Source of the DNA: an uncultured Collinsella sp.
GTDB lineage: Bacteria; Actinomycetota; Coriobacteriia; Coriobacteriales; Coriobacteriaceae
DNA length: 21,038 bases
Assembly: GCA_905199225.1 (NCBI GenBank)
Contig: CAJKFS010000040.1
Span: 1-21,038 of the forward strand
Direction of reading: 5' to 3'
Shown here one piece after another: positions 15,520 to 21,038 of the stretch. Positions within the stretch are counted from its first letter, which is position 1, and every line of letters begins with the position of its first letter. Below the pieces are notes generated by a model. The model made no database searches and was not told the DNA's origin. It saw only the letters and a list, made by a program, of their open reading frames with translations. Made by a program: the position numbers and the translations under genes.

Positions 15520-16485
15520 CTACGAACGACGCGGCTCGGGAACCACGAGCCTATCGGGGCTTGCGCCCTCGGCATCCATCAGGCTCACGTAGCGAATCGA
15601 CGGATCCCCATACATCGCGTAGTAATAATTGCCCGTGCGCGCGCTAAAGCATCCGGTGTAGATAGTCTTCTCGAACTTGCCATCGCCCATCCTGGACGCC
15701 CCCTCGATCATCACCACGCCCTCGAGCGAGCGGAACATGCGGACGACGTTTTCGGTCTCGCTCTCCTTTTGCGGGTAATTGGCATTGAGGTACGCCGCCT
15801 TTACAAAACGGCTCGGCGAATAGCAGTCACCCGGAATACCGCGCATGCCGGCACCCGCACCATAGGGCTTGAGCTCGGCGCCACGCCATGTCGCCGTCTG
15901 CGGAAAATCGCTTGTGGCCGTGATATAGGTGCGCAGGTTTTCCATGTGCCACGGGAAGGTGGGCTGATTGGCAAGGGTGTCGACCGGATCGTCGTATACA
16001 TGCAGGCCGTCAGCCATCATCTCGACCACGATGCTACGCTGGCTGTCGCCGATAATCCAATGGAGCAGCGACACGCCCAGCCCCTCTCCGGCAGATTTGG
16101 CGACAATCACCGTGTCGCGCAGCGCGGCCTCGACCTCATCGACCGTCGAGAACGTCGCTGCCACCCACAGGGGAAACTCATAGGCTGCGATATTGGTCTT
16201 GCCGTCGACAGGGTCCTCGGCATACTCGGCATAACCCGGGAAATTGAGACCCGCCACGGCGAGGCCCGCATCGTTGCCGCAGTCGAAGAACATGGGATAG
16301 TTCTTGTAATCGATGCACATACCGATCACCGCGTGTGCCGCTGTCGCGTCGTCGATAAACGAATACGGAATGTGAAACCCGCGAGGCATCACGCGAACCT
16401 GTTGGCCATAGTCAAAGCTCCAGTCGAGGTTGCGGCCTAGATACATGTGGCCAGAATTATCGGTAAATCGAATGCTCGTACACAT
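15520..16485 (-). CDS. bsh: Choloylglycine hydrolase (bile salt hydrolase)
   Basis: The 321-residue product is an N-terminal nucleophile hydrolase that cuts the amide bond of glycine- or taurine-conjugated bile salts. Starting at ATG 16485, after AGGAGG, puts the catalytic Cys at position 2 (MCTSIRF) once Met is removed. The frame is open further upstream to 16548 but that would bury the Cys. Other family residues are visible: Arg18 and Asp21 in GRNLDW, Asn81 in GLNFPGYAEY, Asn173 in ANQPTFPWHMENL and Arg226 in YSPSRF. The GLNFPGY segment favours bile salt hydrolase over penicillin V acylase. There is no signal peptide, so it acts in the cytoplasm. It fits a gut resident. It stands alone, with no bile transporter beside it. 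Confidence 0.93.
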   Translation of the reverse strand: MCTSIRFTDNSGHMYLGRNLDWSFDYGQQVRVMPRGFHIPYSFIDDATAAHAVIGMCIDYKNYPMFFDCGNDAGLAVAGLNFPGYAEYAEDPVDGKTNIAAYEFPLWVAATFSTVDEVEAALRDTVIVAKSAGEGLGVSLLHWIIGDSQRSIVVEMMADGLHVYDDPVDTLANQPTFPWHMENLRTYITATSDFPQTATWRGAELKPYGAGAGMRGIPGDCYSPSRFVKAAYLNANYPQKESETENVVRMFRSLEGVVMIEGASRMGDGKFEKTIYTGCFSARTGNYYYAMYGDPSIRYVSLMDAEGASPDRLVVPEPRRS

Positions 16486-16551
16486 GGCGCCTCCTAGCTT
16501 TACGTTCTTGCTAAGGTTATTGTCTCCAAACAAAAAGGGGCTAAACACAAA

Positions 16552-16585
16552 AGCCCGGACATGACAACAATGTCACGCCCGGGCT
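16552..16585 (-). terminator. Terminator upstream of the bile salt hydrolase gene
   Basis: AGCCCGG (16552-16558) pairs with 16579-16585, with a TGACA/TGTCA pair inside. On the minus strand it is followed by TTTTGTGTTT. It would end transcription from the deformylase-like gene and insulate the hydrolase gene. Confidence 0.8.
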
Positions 16586-16626
16586 ATTCAAGCAGGATAA
16601 ACTCAACCAAGTTAACCCCGCAGGTC

Positions 16627-16734
16627 GTCTAAGGGGTCAAAGTGCCGCAGATTGCCACGAAAGAGGAGCGAAGCGTACTTAAGGTACGCGAGCGACGATT
16701 GAGCGGCAAGGTGCGGTGCTTTGACCCCTTAGAC
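16627..16734. repeat. Nested 108-bp palindromic element
   Basis: Four paired segments nest inside one another: a perfect 16-bp outer arm (16627-16642 with 16719-16734), CCGCA/TGCGG, TTGCC/GGCAA, and a central GCGTAC-TTAAG-GTACGC hairpin. One outer arm includes the stop codon of the deformylase-like gene. No T-run follows, so it is not a simple terminator. It could be a small dispersed repeat of the REP or MITE kind, or a structured RNA. Confidence 0.7.
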
Positions 16735-17148
16735 CAACTTGCCGAGGCAGTGGTCGATCATATGCTGGATCATCTGTGCCTCGAAGCCGACGAAGTCCTG
16801 CTTGCGCTCGCGCATCTTGCCGTCGACGATCTGGTCAAAAGCAACCTTGCACTTGATGTAGCGCGTGGACTTGGTGATCTCCTCGTGCGTCAGGCAGCTC
16901 TCTTCCATCTTGCTGGCACCCAGGCCAAACACCAGACGGGGGTTGTAGAGCACATGGGACTCGCCGGCATCGTCCAGGTAGACGCAGACCTTCTTGGTGA
17001 TGCCGATCTGGTTGGCGGCAAGGCAGCCGGCATCGTCGAGCGACTTGATGGTATCGATCAGGTCCTGTGCGACCGACTCGTCTTCGACGGTCGCGACCTC
17101 GCAACGCTGGGACAGAATAGCCTCGTCGTGGCAGAGCTCTTTAATCAT
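16729..17148 (-). CDS. Peptide deformylase-like protein lacking the catalytic Glu
   Basis: The 139-residue product has deformylase-like motifs: GCLAANQIG (41-49), ESCLT (84-88, with Cys85) and QHMIDH (128-133). The three metal ligands Cys85, His129 and His133 are kept, and so is Gln47. The catalytic Glu of HExDH is Met130, and motif II reads ESCLT rather than EGCLS. It is clearly related to the 136-residue gene at 2678; both start MIK and end shortly after the third motif. I chose the ATG at 17148 because GGAGG lies 5 bases before it; the ATG at 17160 has no ribosome site. Loss of the Glu suggests a non-deformylase role or weak activity. Its 3' end lies in a palindromic element. Confidence 0.82.
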   Translation of the reverse strand: MIKELCHDEAILSQRCEVATVEDESVAQDLIDTIKSLDDAGCLAANQIGITKKVCVYLDDAGESHVLYNPRLVFGLGASKMEESCLTHEEITKSTRYIKCKVAFDQIVDGKMRERKQDFVGFEAQMIQHMIDHCLGKLV

Positions 17149-17181
17149 ACGTTCCTCCATAGGGGTCGTTGTAACCGCTTA

Positions 17182-17221
17182 AGTATACGGTACCCACACA
17201 TTTTCATGCGAAAAATACCGT
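17182..17221. promoter_or_regulatory. Divergent promoter region with spaced inverted repeat
   Basis: The gap between the deformylase-like gene and the purine permease holds ACGGTA (17187-17192) and TACCGT (17216-17221) as widely spaced inverted half-sites. A minus-strand -10-like TATACT lies at 17182-17187, and TATAGT at 17281-17286 could serve the permease. Neither has a convincing -35 partner. Confidence 0.3.
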
Positions 17222-17303
17222 CCGTCTGCTACAAAGCGCCGAACATCAACATGCGAGGAACAACAGCGTCGTAAAGGGGCTATAGTGGGTGAGTTCGTGT
17301 CAA

Positions 17304-17324
17304 TCGGCCTAAACTCGGGGCCGA
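17304..17324 (+). promoter_or_regulatory. Leader hairpin before the purine permease
   Basis: TCGGCC (17304-17309) pairs with GGCCGA (17319-17324) just upstream of the AAGGAAAGG ribosome site. It may affect translation. I do not see the conserved core of a purine riboswitch. Confidence 0.35.
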
Positions 17325-17341
17325 ACAAGGAAAGGGTATGC

Positions 17342-18652
17342 ATGGACGAACTATTTCACGTCAGCGAGCGCAAGTCCACAATCGGGACCGAACTTCGCGC
17401 TGGACTGACAACGTTCCTGGCAATGGCCTACATCATTGCCGTCAACCCCGCGGTGCTCTCGGGCGCCGGCATCGATGCGGGAGCGCTCGCCTGCGCCACC
17501 TGCCTGGGCGCCGGCATCATGACCATCTGCATGGGCATCTTCGCCAACCGCCCGCTCGCCTGCGCGTCGGGCTTAGGCGTCAACGCGATGATCGCTGGAA
17601 TCGCCACCACCGTCTGCGGCGGTGACTGGCACGTGGCCATGAGCGTCATCTTCCTCGAGGGTATCGTCATCTTGCTGCTCGTGCTTTGTGGCCTGCGCGA
17701 GGCCATCATGGACGCCATCCCGGTTGTCCTGCGTCACGCCATCTCGGTGGGTCTGGGCCTGTTCATCGCCATGATTGGCCTGTGCGATGCCGGCATTATC
17801 ACCGCTGGCGCCGGTACACTCGTCGGTCTGGGCGACATCACCTCCCCCACCTTCATCGTCGGCATCATCTCCATCCTGGTGACGGTCGCCCTCGCCTGCC
17901 GCAACGTCCCCGGCTCGCTGCTCATCGGCATCGTCGTCGCCGTCATCGCCGGTATCCCCCTAGGTGTGACCCAGGCTCCGACCGGTATCATCGCCCCGCT
18001 CGACTTCTCGAGCATCGGTGGCCCCATCGCCGACGCCGGCGGCGTGCCCGCCATCGTCAAGGTCCTTACCGACCCCGCGCTCCTCGTCATCTCGTTCTCG
18101 CTGCTCATGAGTGACTTCTTCGACACCATGGGCACCGCGATGGCCGTGGCCAAGCAGGGCGAGTTCCTCACCGACGACGGCAACGTCGAGAATATCAAGG
18201 AGATCCTGATCGTCGACTCCGCCGCCGCTGCTGTGGGCGGTTTCATGGGTGTCTCCTCCATCACCACCTTCGTCGAGTCCACTTCCGGCGCCGCCGACGG
18301 TGGCCGCACGGGCCTCACCTCCGTCACCACCGGCGTGCTGTTCATTCTCGCCGCGTTCTTCTCCCCCATCGTCACCATCGTTTCCAGCGCCGCCACCTGC
18401 GGTGCTCTGGTCTACGTCGGCTACCTCATGATGAGCGAGGCCTCCGAGATCGACTGGTCCGACGTGTCGCAGGGTTTCCCGGCGTTCATGATTGTCGCCG
18501 GCGTGCCCTTCACCTACTCCATCTCTGCCGGCATTGGCCTAGGCTTTATCGCCTACGTGATCGTCGCGCTCTTTAAGGGCGAGGCCTCCAAGATCAAGCC
18601 GCTCATGTGGATCGCAGCTCTCGCCTTCCTCGTCTACTTCTTCGTAGCGTAA
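17342..18652 (+). CDS. NCS2 purine permease, AzgA/PbuG type
   Basis: The 436-residue product is a polytopic membrane protein of the AzgA branch of nucleobase transporters, which import adenine, guanine or hypoxanthine. Visible marks are TTFLAMAYIIAVNPAVLSGA near residue 23, SGLGVNAMIAG near 78 and SDFFDTMGTAMAVAKQGEFL near 256, which correspond to the family's helix 1, helix 3 and helix 8 segments. Length is close to B. subtilis PbuG. The ATG at 17342 follows AAGGAAAGG; the frame is open back to 17285 without a better site. It appears to be a single-gene unit ended by a strong terminator. Its last 15 codons are repeated downstream at 20659-20703, marking the edge of a tandem duplication. Confidence 0.93.
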   Translation: MDELFHVSERKSTIGTELRAGLTTFLAMAYIIAVNPAVLSGAGIDAGALACATCLGAGIMTICMGIFANRPLACASGLGVNAMIAGIATTVCGGDWHVAMSVIFLEGIVILLLVLCGLREAIMDAIPVVLRHAISVGLGLFIAMIGLCDAGIITAGAGTLVGLGDITSPTFIVGIISILVTVALACRNVPGSLLIGIVVAVIAGIPLGVTQAPTGIIAPLDFSSIGGPIADAGGVPAIVKVLTDPALLVISFSLLMSDFFDTMGTAMAVAKQGEFLTDDGNVENIKEILIVDSAAAAVGGFMGVSSITTFVESTSGAADGGRTGLTSVTTGVLFILAAFFSPIVTIVSSAATCGALVYVGYLMMSEASEIDWSDVSQGFPAFMIVAGVPFTYSISAGIGLGFIAYVIVALFKGEASKIKPLMWIAALAFLVYFFVA

Positions 18653-18680
18653 CGGCATAGTCTGCTAAAACAGAACACCA

Positions 18681-18717
18681 AAGCGCGGAGTCGCATCGAG
18701 CGGCTCCGCGCTTTTCT
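18681..18717 (+). terminator. Terminator of the purine permease gene
   Basis: AAGCGCGGAG (18681-18690) pairs perfectly with 18704-18713 and is followed by TTCTTTT. A diverged copy lies at 20731-20768. Confidence 0.92.
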
Positions 18718-18770
18718 TTTAAAGCCAGGCAACGCACAGACGCGCGATGTTTTGCTTCCCAAGTTTTGGA

Positions 18771-18802
18771 CATTTTGCCCTCCAAACGGCACTACCGCCG
18801 GC
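18771..18802 (+). promoter_or_regulatory. Conserved upstream block, copy 1
   Basis: This 32-base block is identical to 20818-20849 while the DNA around it differs. It lies 59-90 bases before the surface-protein ATG, where a promoter or regulator site is expected. A palindrome ATAGG-C-CCTAT (18834-18844) is also kept in both copies, close to the ribosome site. Confidence 0.55.
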
Positions 18803-18860
18803 TACATCCTGCAGATATGCTGGGCTTAATCGCATAGGCCCTATGAGGATGGGAGTAACC

Positions 18861-20636
18861 ATGGCCGCCTTGTTCACGACCCCCAAGCGCAATGACAAAA
18901 CCTCTGGAGCCCATTTTGTCGAGCCCGACGTGTGCCGTCGCACGCTGCTCGCACACGGCAGCTGGCGCCGCGTGACGCGCCGCATCGTCTGCGGCCTGGC
19001 CTGCGCGCTCACGGTGAGCTCGCTGCTCATGCCGAGCGTCTCGCTCGCGGCCGAGTGGGTGGACGTCGGCGGCGTCCGCCACGAAGCGGCCGCGGGGCCC
19101 GCGGGAGACGCCGCCGGCACCTGGAGCTGGGACGGCGCCGATGACATGAAGCTCAACGGCTATAACGGCGGCGCGATCGAGGCAGCGGGCAAGCTCAACG
19201 TGAGCTACGAGGGCGACAACATCGTCACTAACGGCGACGGCCGCGGCATCAAGGTTAAGGATGGCGCGAACGAGAACGCCGAGCTTAATATTCAGGGCGA
19301 CGCGTCCAGCACGCTCAACGTGACATCTTCTCGTGACGCCATCACTTCCGTCGGCAGCATCAACATCGACGGCGCTGGCACTGTCAACGCCACGAGCACC
19401 GAGCACGATGCCATCGATGCCGGGGGCGATGTCACCATCAAGGGCTCGGGAAACGTTAACGCCACGGGCGATTCGGATGGCATCAGGGCCGACGGCAACA
19501 TCACGATCGACAACAGCGGAACCGTCACCGCCAAGGCCACCGAGGATCAGGGTATCGATGCTAACGAGAACCTCATCATAAAGGGCGGCGGCAAGGTAGA
19601 GGCAAGCTCTATCAAAGACAATGCGATTTGGGCCGACGGCAACATCGAGATCTCGGGTGGCAGCCAGGTCAAGGCAAGCTCCGAGGAAGACGCCACCATC
19701 GACGGTAAAAACAGCCTCACGGTCACGAACGCTTCCCTCAACGCAAGTGGCGTTGGGTATGGCATCTATGTCTACAAGGGCATCACGTTCGATGGCGCAA
19801 CCGTAACGGTCCGTGCAAGTGCAGGGAACGATGAAGCCAGCGCCCTCTTCACCGACGAGGACGACATCGTCATCAAGAACGGCTCGATCGTGGATGCGTT
19901 CGCAGAAGGCCAGTTCTCGACCGCAATCTTCACCAGAAACTACTACCCCAACGAAGCGGGTGGTCACATCTACATTAGTGACTCCGTTGTCAAGGCTATA
20001 GCCCGCTATGTCGAGTCCGGTAGCGACGGCCCCGATCACTACAGCAACGACCAAAGTGGCGCGGTCATTCCCGAGCATAGGGGCATGAACATCGGCATCT
20101 TTGCCCGGACCAAGGAGGGCATCACGCCCGCGACCATCTCGATTGTCCGCAGTAAGGTCACAGCTGAGGGAGACACGGCGGCAATCTTCGCCCTTGCCGT
20201 GAGCGCGGACGGCGAGACAATCGGCACCATCGAGATCGAAGGCGCTCCCATACAGACGCCCACAGGCGGCAAGATCATTGGCTATCGCAACAAGGAAGAA
20301 CTCGATGACGGCATCTTCTACGTGGTGGGTCAAACCATCGGCACGGGCGACGCTGTGATCGACTCCCCCTATAACGAAGCTGTCGCCAAGAGCACGGTCA
20401 TCGCGCCTCCCGAGGAAATCAAACCCGAGGAGAAGCCAGGCGAGACCAAGCCCGAGGGTTCCAAGTCCGAGGGCACGAAGACGACCAAGACCGTTGCAGT
20501 TGCAGCCACGGGAGCCAAGATCGCCGGCAAACTCGCAGCAACCGGCGACGCCTCGAGCGCAGCCATCGTGGCAGCCGCCCTTGCGGGAACAGCCGCCATC
20601 GCCGCGGGCGCCGTGGTGAGCCGCAAGCGCTCGTAA
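18861..20636 (+). CDS. Secreted beta-helix repeat surface protein with LAATG sorting signal
   Basis: The 591-residue product has a long basic leader with RR pairs, a hydrophobic segment (about 42-60) and likely cleavage near SLAAEW (61-66). From about residue 110 to 340 it has about ten repeats of 21-26 residues of the pattern NITIxGSGxVxAxxxxDGIxADG, as expected for a right-handed beta-helix, probably of the Cthe_2159-like carbohydrate-binding kind. A Pro/Glu/Lys-rich wall-spanning stretch follows near 525-545. It ends with LAATGD (558-563), a hydrophobic helix and RKRS, a sorting signal like those used by class E sortases. GGGAG lies 5 bases before the ATG at 18861. The ligand is unknown; adhesion or glycan binding is inference. 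Confidence 0.85.
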   Translation: MAALFTTPKRNDKTSGAHFVEPDVCRRTLLAHGSWRRVTRRIVCGLACALTVSSLLMPSVSLAAEWVDVGGVRHEAAAGPAGDAAGTWSWDGADDMKLNGYNGGAIEAAGKLNVSYEGDNIVTNGDGRGIKVKDGANENAELNIQGDASSTLNVTSSRDAITSVGSINIDGAGTVNATSTEHDAIDAGGDVTIKGSGNVNATGDSDGIRADGNITIDNSGTVTAKATEDQGIDANENLIIKGGGKVEASSIKDNAIWADGNIEISGGSQVKASSEEDATIDGKNSLTVTNASLNASGVGYGIYVYKGITFDGATVTVRASAGNDEASALFTDEDDIVIKNGSIVDAFAEGQFSTAIFTRNYYPNEAGGHIYISDSVVKAIARYVESGSDGPDHYSNDQSGAVIPEHRGMNIGIFARTKEGITPATISIVRSKVTAEGDTAAIFALAVSADGETIGTIEIEGAPIQTPTGGKIIGYRNKEELDDGIFYVVGQTIGTGDAVIDSPYNEAVAKSTVIAPPEEIKPEEKPGETKPEGSKSEGTKTTKTVAVAATGAKIAGKLAATGDASSAAIVAAALAGTAAIAAGAVVSRKRS

Positions 20637-20658
20637 ACACTTTTTCGCACGGGACGGG

Positions 20659-20703
20659 TGGATCGCGGCCCTTGCCTTCCTCGTCTACTTCTTCGTAGCG
20701 TAA
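20659..20703 (+). pseudogene. 15-codon remnant of the purine permease 3' end
   Basis: The bases encode WIAALAFLVYFFVA and a stop, identical in protein to the permease end at 18608-18652. Only three bases differ, all at third codon positions in adjacent codons (Ala, Ala, Leu). It lies 22 bases after the surface-protein stop and has no start of its own. Confidence 0.8.
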
Positions 20704-20730
20704 GGGCAAGGCTGCAAAAGCTGAACAATA

Positions 20731-20768
20731 AAGCGCGGAGTCGCCATGCGGCCCCGCGCTTTTCTTTT
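20731..20768 (+). terminator. Terminator copy after the first surface protein
   Basis: AAGCGCGGAG (20731-20740) pairs with CCCCGCGCTT (20752-20761) with one mismatch and is followed by TTCTTTT. It is the duplicated permease terminator, now placed to end the surface-protein transcript. Confidence 0.85.
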
Positions 20769-20817
20769 AGCGCCGGTCCCTGCGCCGGCGTGCGGCCTAT
20801 TTCTCCCCCATTTTGGC

Positions 20818-20849
20818 CATTTTGCCCTCCAAACGGCACTACCGCCGGC
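20818..20849 (+). promoter_or_regulatory. Conserved upstream block, copy 2
   Basis: This block is identical over 32 bases to 18771-18802 and has the same position relative to the next ATG. The ATAGG-C-CCTAT palindrome recurs at 20881-20891. Confidence 0.55.
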
Positions 20850-20907
20850 AACATCCAGCAGATACGCTGAATCTAGTCGTATAGGCCCTATGAGAACGGG
20901 AGCAACC

Positions 20908-21038
20908 ATGGCAGCCTTGTTCACGACCCCCAAACGCAATGACACTACCGCCGGAACCCATGTTGCCGAACCCGACGTTCGCCGTCGCATAGGACTCGCG
21001 CACGGCAGCTGGCGCCGCGTGACGCGCCGCATCGTCTG
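20908..21038 (+). CDS. Second surface protein of the tandem array, 5' part only
   Basis: The ATG at 20908 follows GGGAG and opens a frame that runs off the window. The 43 visible residues start MAALFTTPKRND and include AHGSWRRVTRRIV. They are close to the N-terminus of the preceding protein, with differences at about residues 13-30, for example VRRRIG in place of VCRRTL. It is a leader region of an exported protein. Whether the rest has the same repeats cannot be seen. Minus-strand frames over this stretch are shadows. Confidence 0.85.
   Translation, partial: MAALFTTPKRNDTTAGTHVAEPDVRRRIGLAHGSWRRVTRRIV

Larger units (their letters stand above)
18608..20658 (+). repeat. First unit of a tandem duplication
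   Basis: The unit runs from the last 15 codons of the purine permease through its terminator, a conserved upstream block and the beta-helix surface protein. The same order restarts at 20659 and runs off the window. Non-coding segments have diverged with small indels (253 versus 249 bases from the unit start to the ATG), so the duplication is not recent. Confidence 0.8.

Noticed and set aside
17222..17341. Possible purine riboswitch before the permease
   Set aside because: I cannot find the conserved three-way junction core; only one short hairpin near the ribosome site is present.
18792..20333. Long minus-strand open frame (513 codons) over the surface protein
   Set aside because: The plus-strand frame has a ribosome site, signal peptide, repeats and sorting signal. 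The reverse frame only mirrors the repeats.

Overview
The window looks like a piece of a Coriobacteriia chromosome, most likely Collinsella or a close relative. The reasons are the high GC, strong GGAGG-type ribosome binding sites, two GTG starts placed by those sites (a third, at kup, is likely), a choloylglycine (bile salt) hydrolase, a Kup potassium transporter and a surface protein with an LAATG sorting signal. This taxon call is inference. No tRNA, rRNA, CRISPR array, insertion sequence or phage gene was seen, and no gap without a gene exceeds 300 bases.

Layout. (1) 74-904: a minus-strand MarR-like protein with an acidic head and an RGG-rich tail. (2) 1057-4048: a drug-efflux type MFS transporter (minus), divergent from a peptide deformylase-like gene and a LysR regulator (plus). 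(3) 4111-9350: a minus-strand operon made of an amidohydrolase-2 fold protein, two neutral-ceramidase-fold proteins that overlap by ATGA, and a beta-glucoside-type PTS EIIBC, with a palindromic operator candidate upstream. (4) 9423-11102: an XRE-type HTH fused to an AlaA-like aminotransferase, with a cluster of GTTCAATT boxes at its promoter and an internal ribosome binding site that would release a stand-alone 405-residue aminotransferase. (5) 11163-13108: a LysR regulator divergent from an EamA permease, with a LysR box between them. (6) 13209-15498: kup and its terminator. (7) 15520-17148: a bile salt hydrolase and a second deformylase-like gene that lacks the catalytic Glu, separated by a terminator and a nested palindromic element. 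(8) 17342-21038: an AzgA-type purine permease followed by a tandem array of surface beta-helix proteins; the second copy is cut by the window edge.

How the genes fit together. Regions 1, 2, 4, 5, 6 and 7 are mostly single-gene units. The best candidate for an undescribed system is region 3. A PTS permease would import a sugar-like compound. One hydrolase with an apparently complete ceramidase site (5808-6926) sits with a paralogue and an amidohydrolase that have each lost key active-site residues. The substrate cannot be read from sequence. Other points of interest are the nested, probably autoregulated HTH-aminotransferase gene and the tandem duplication at 18608-21038, whose second unit starts with a 15-codon remnant of the upstream purine permease.
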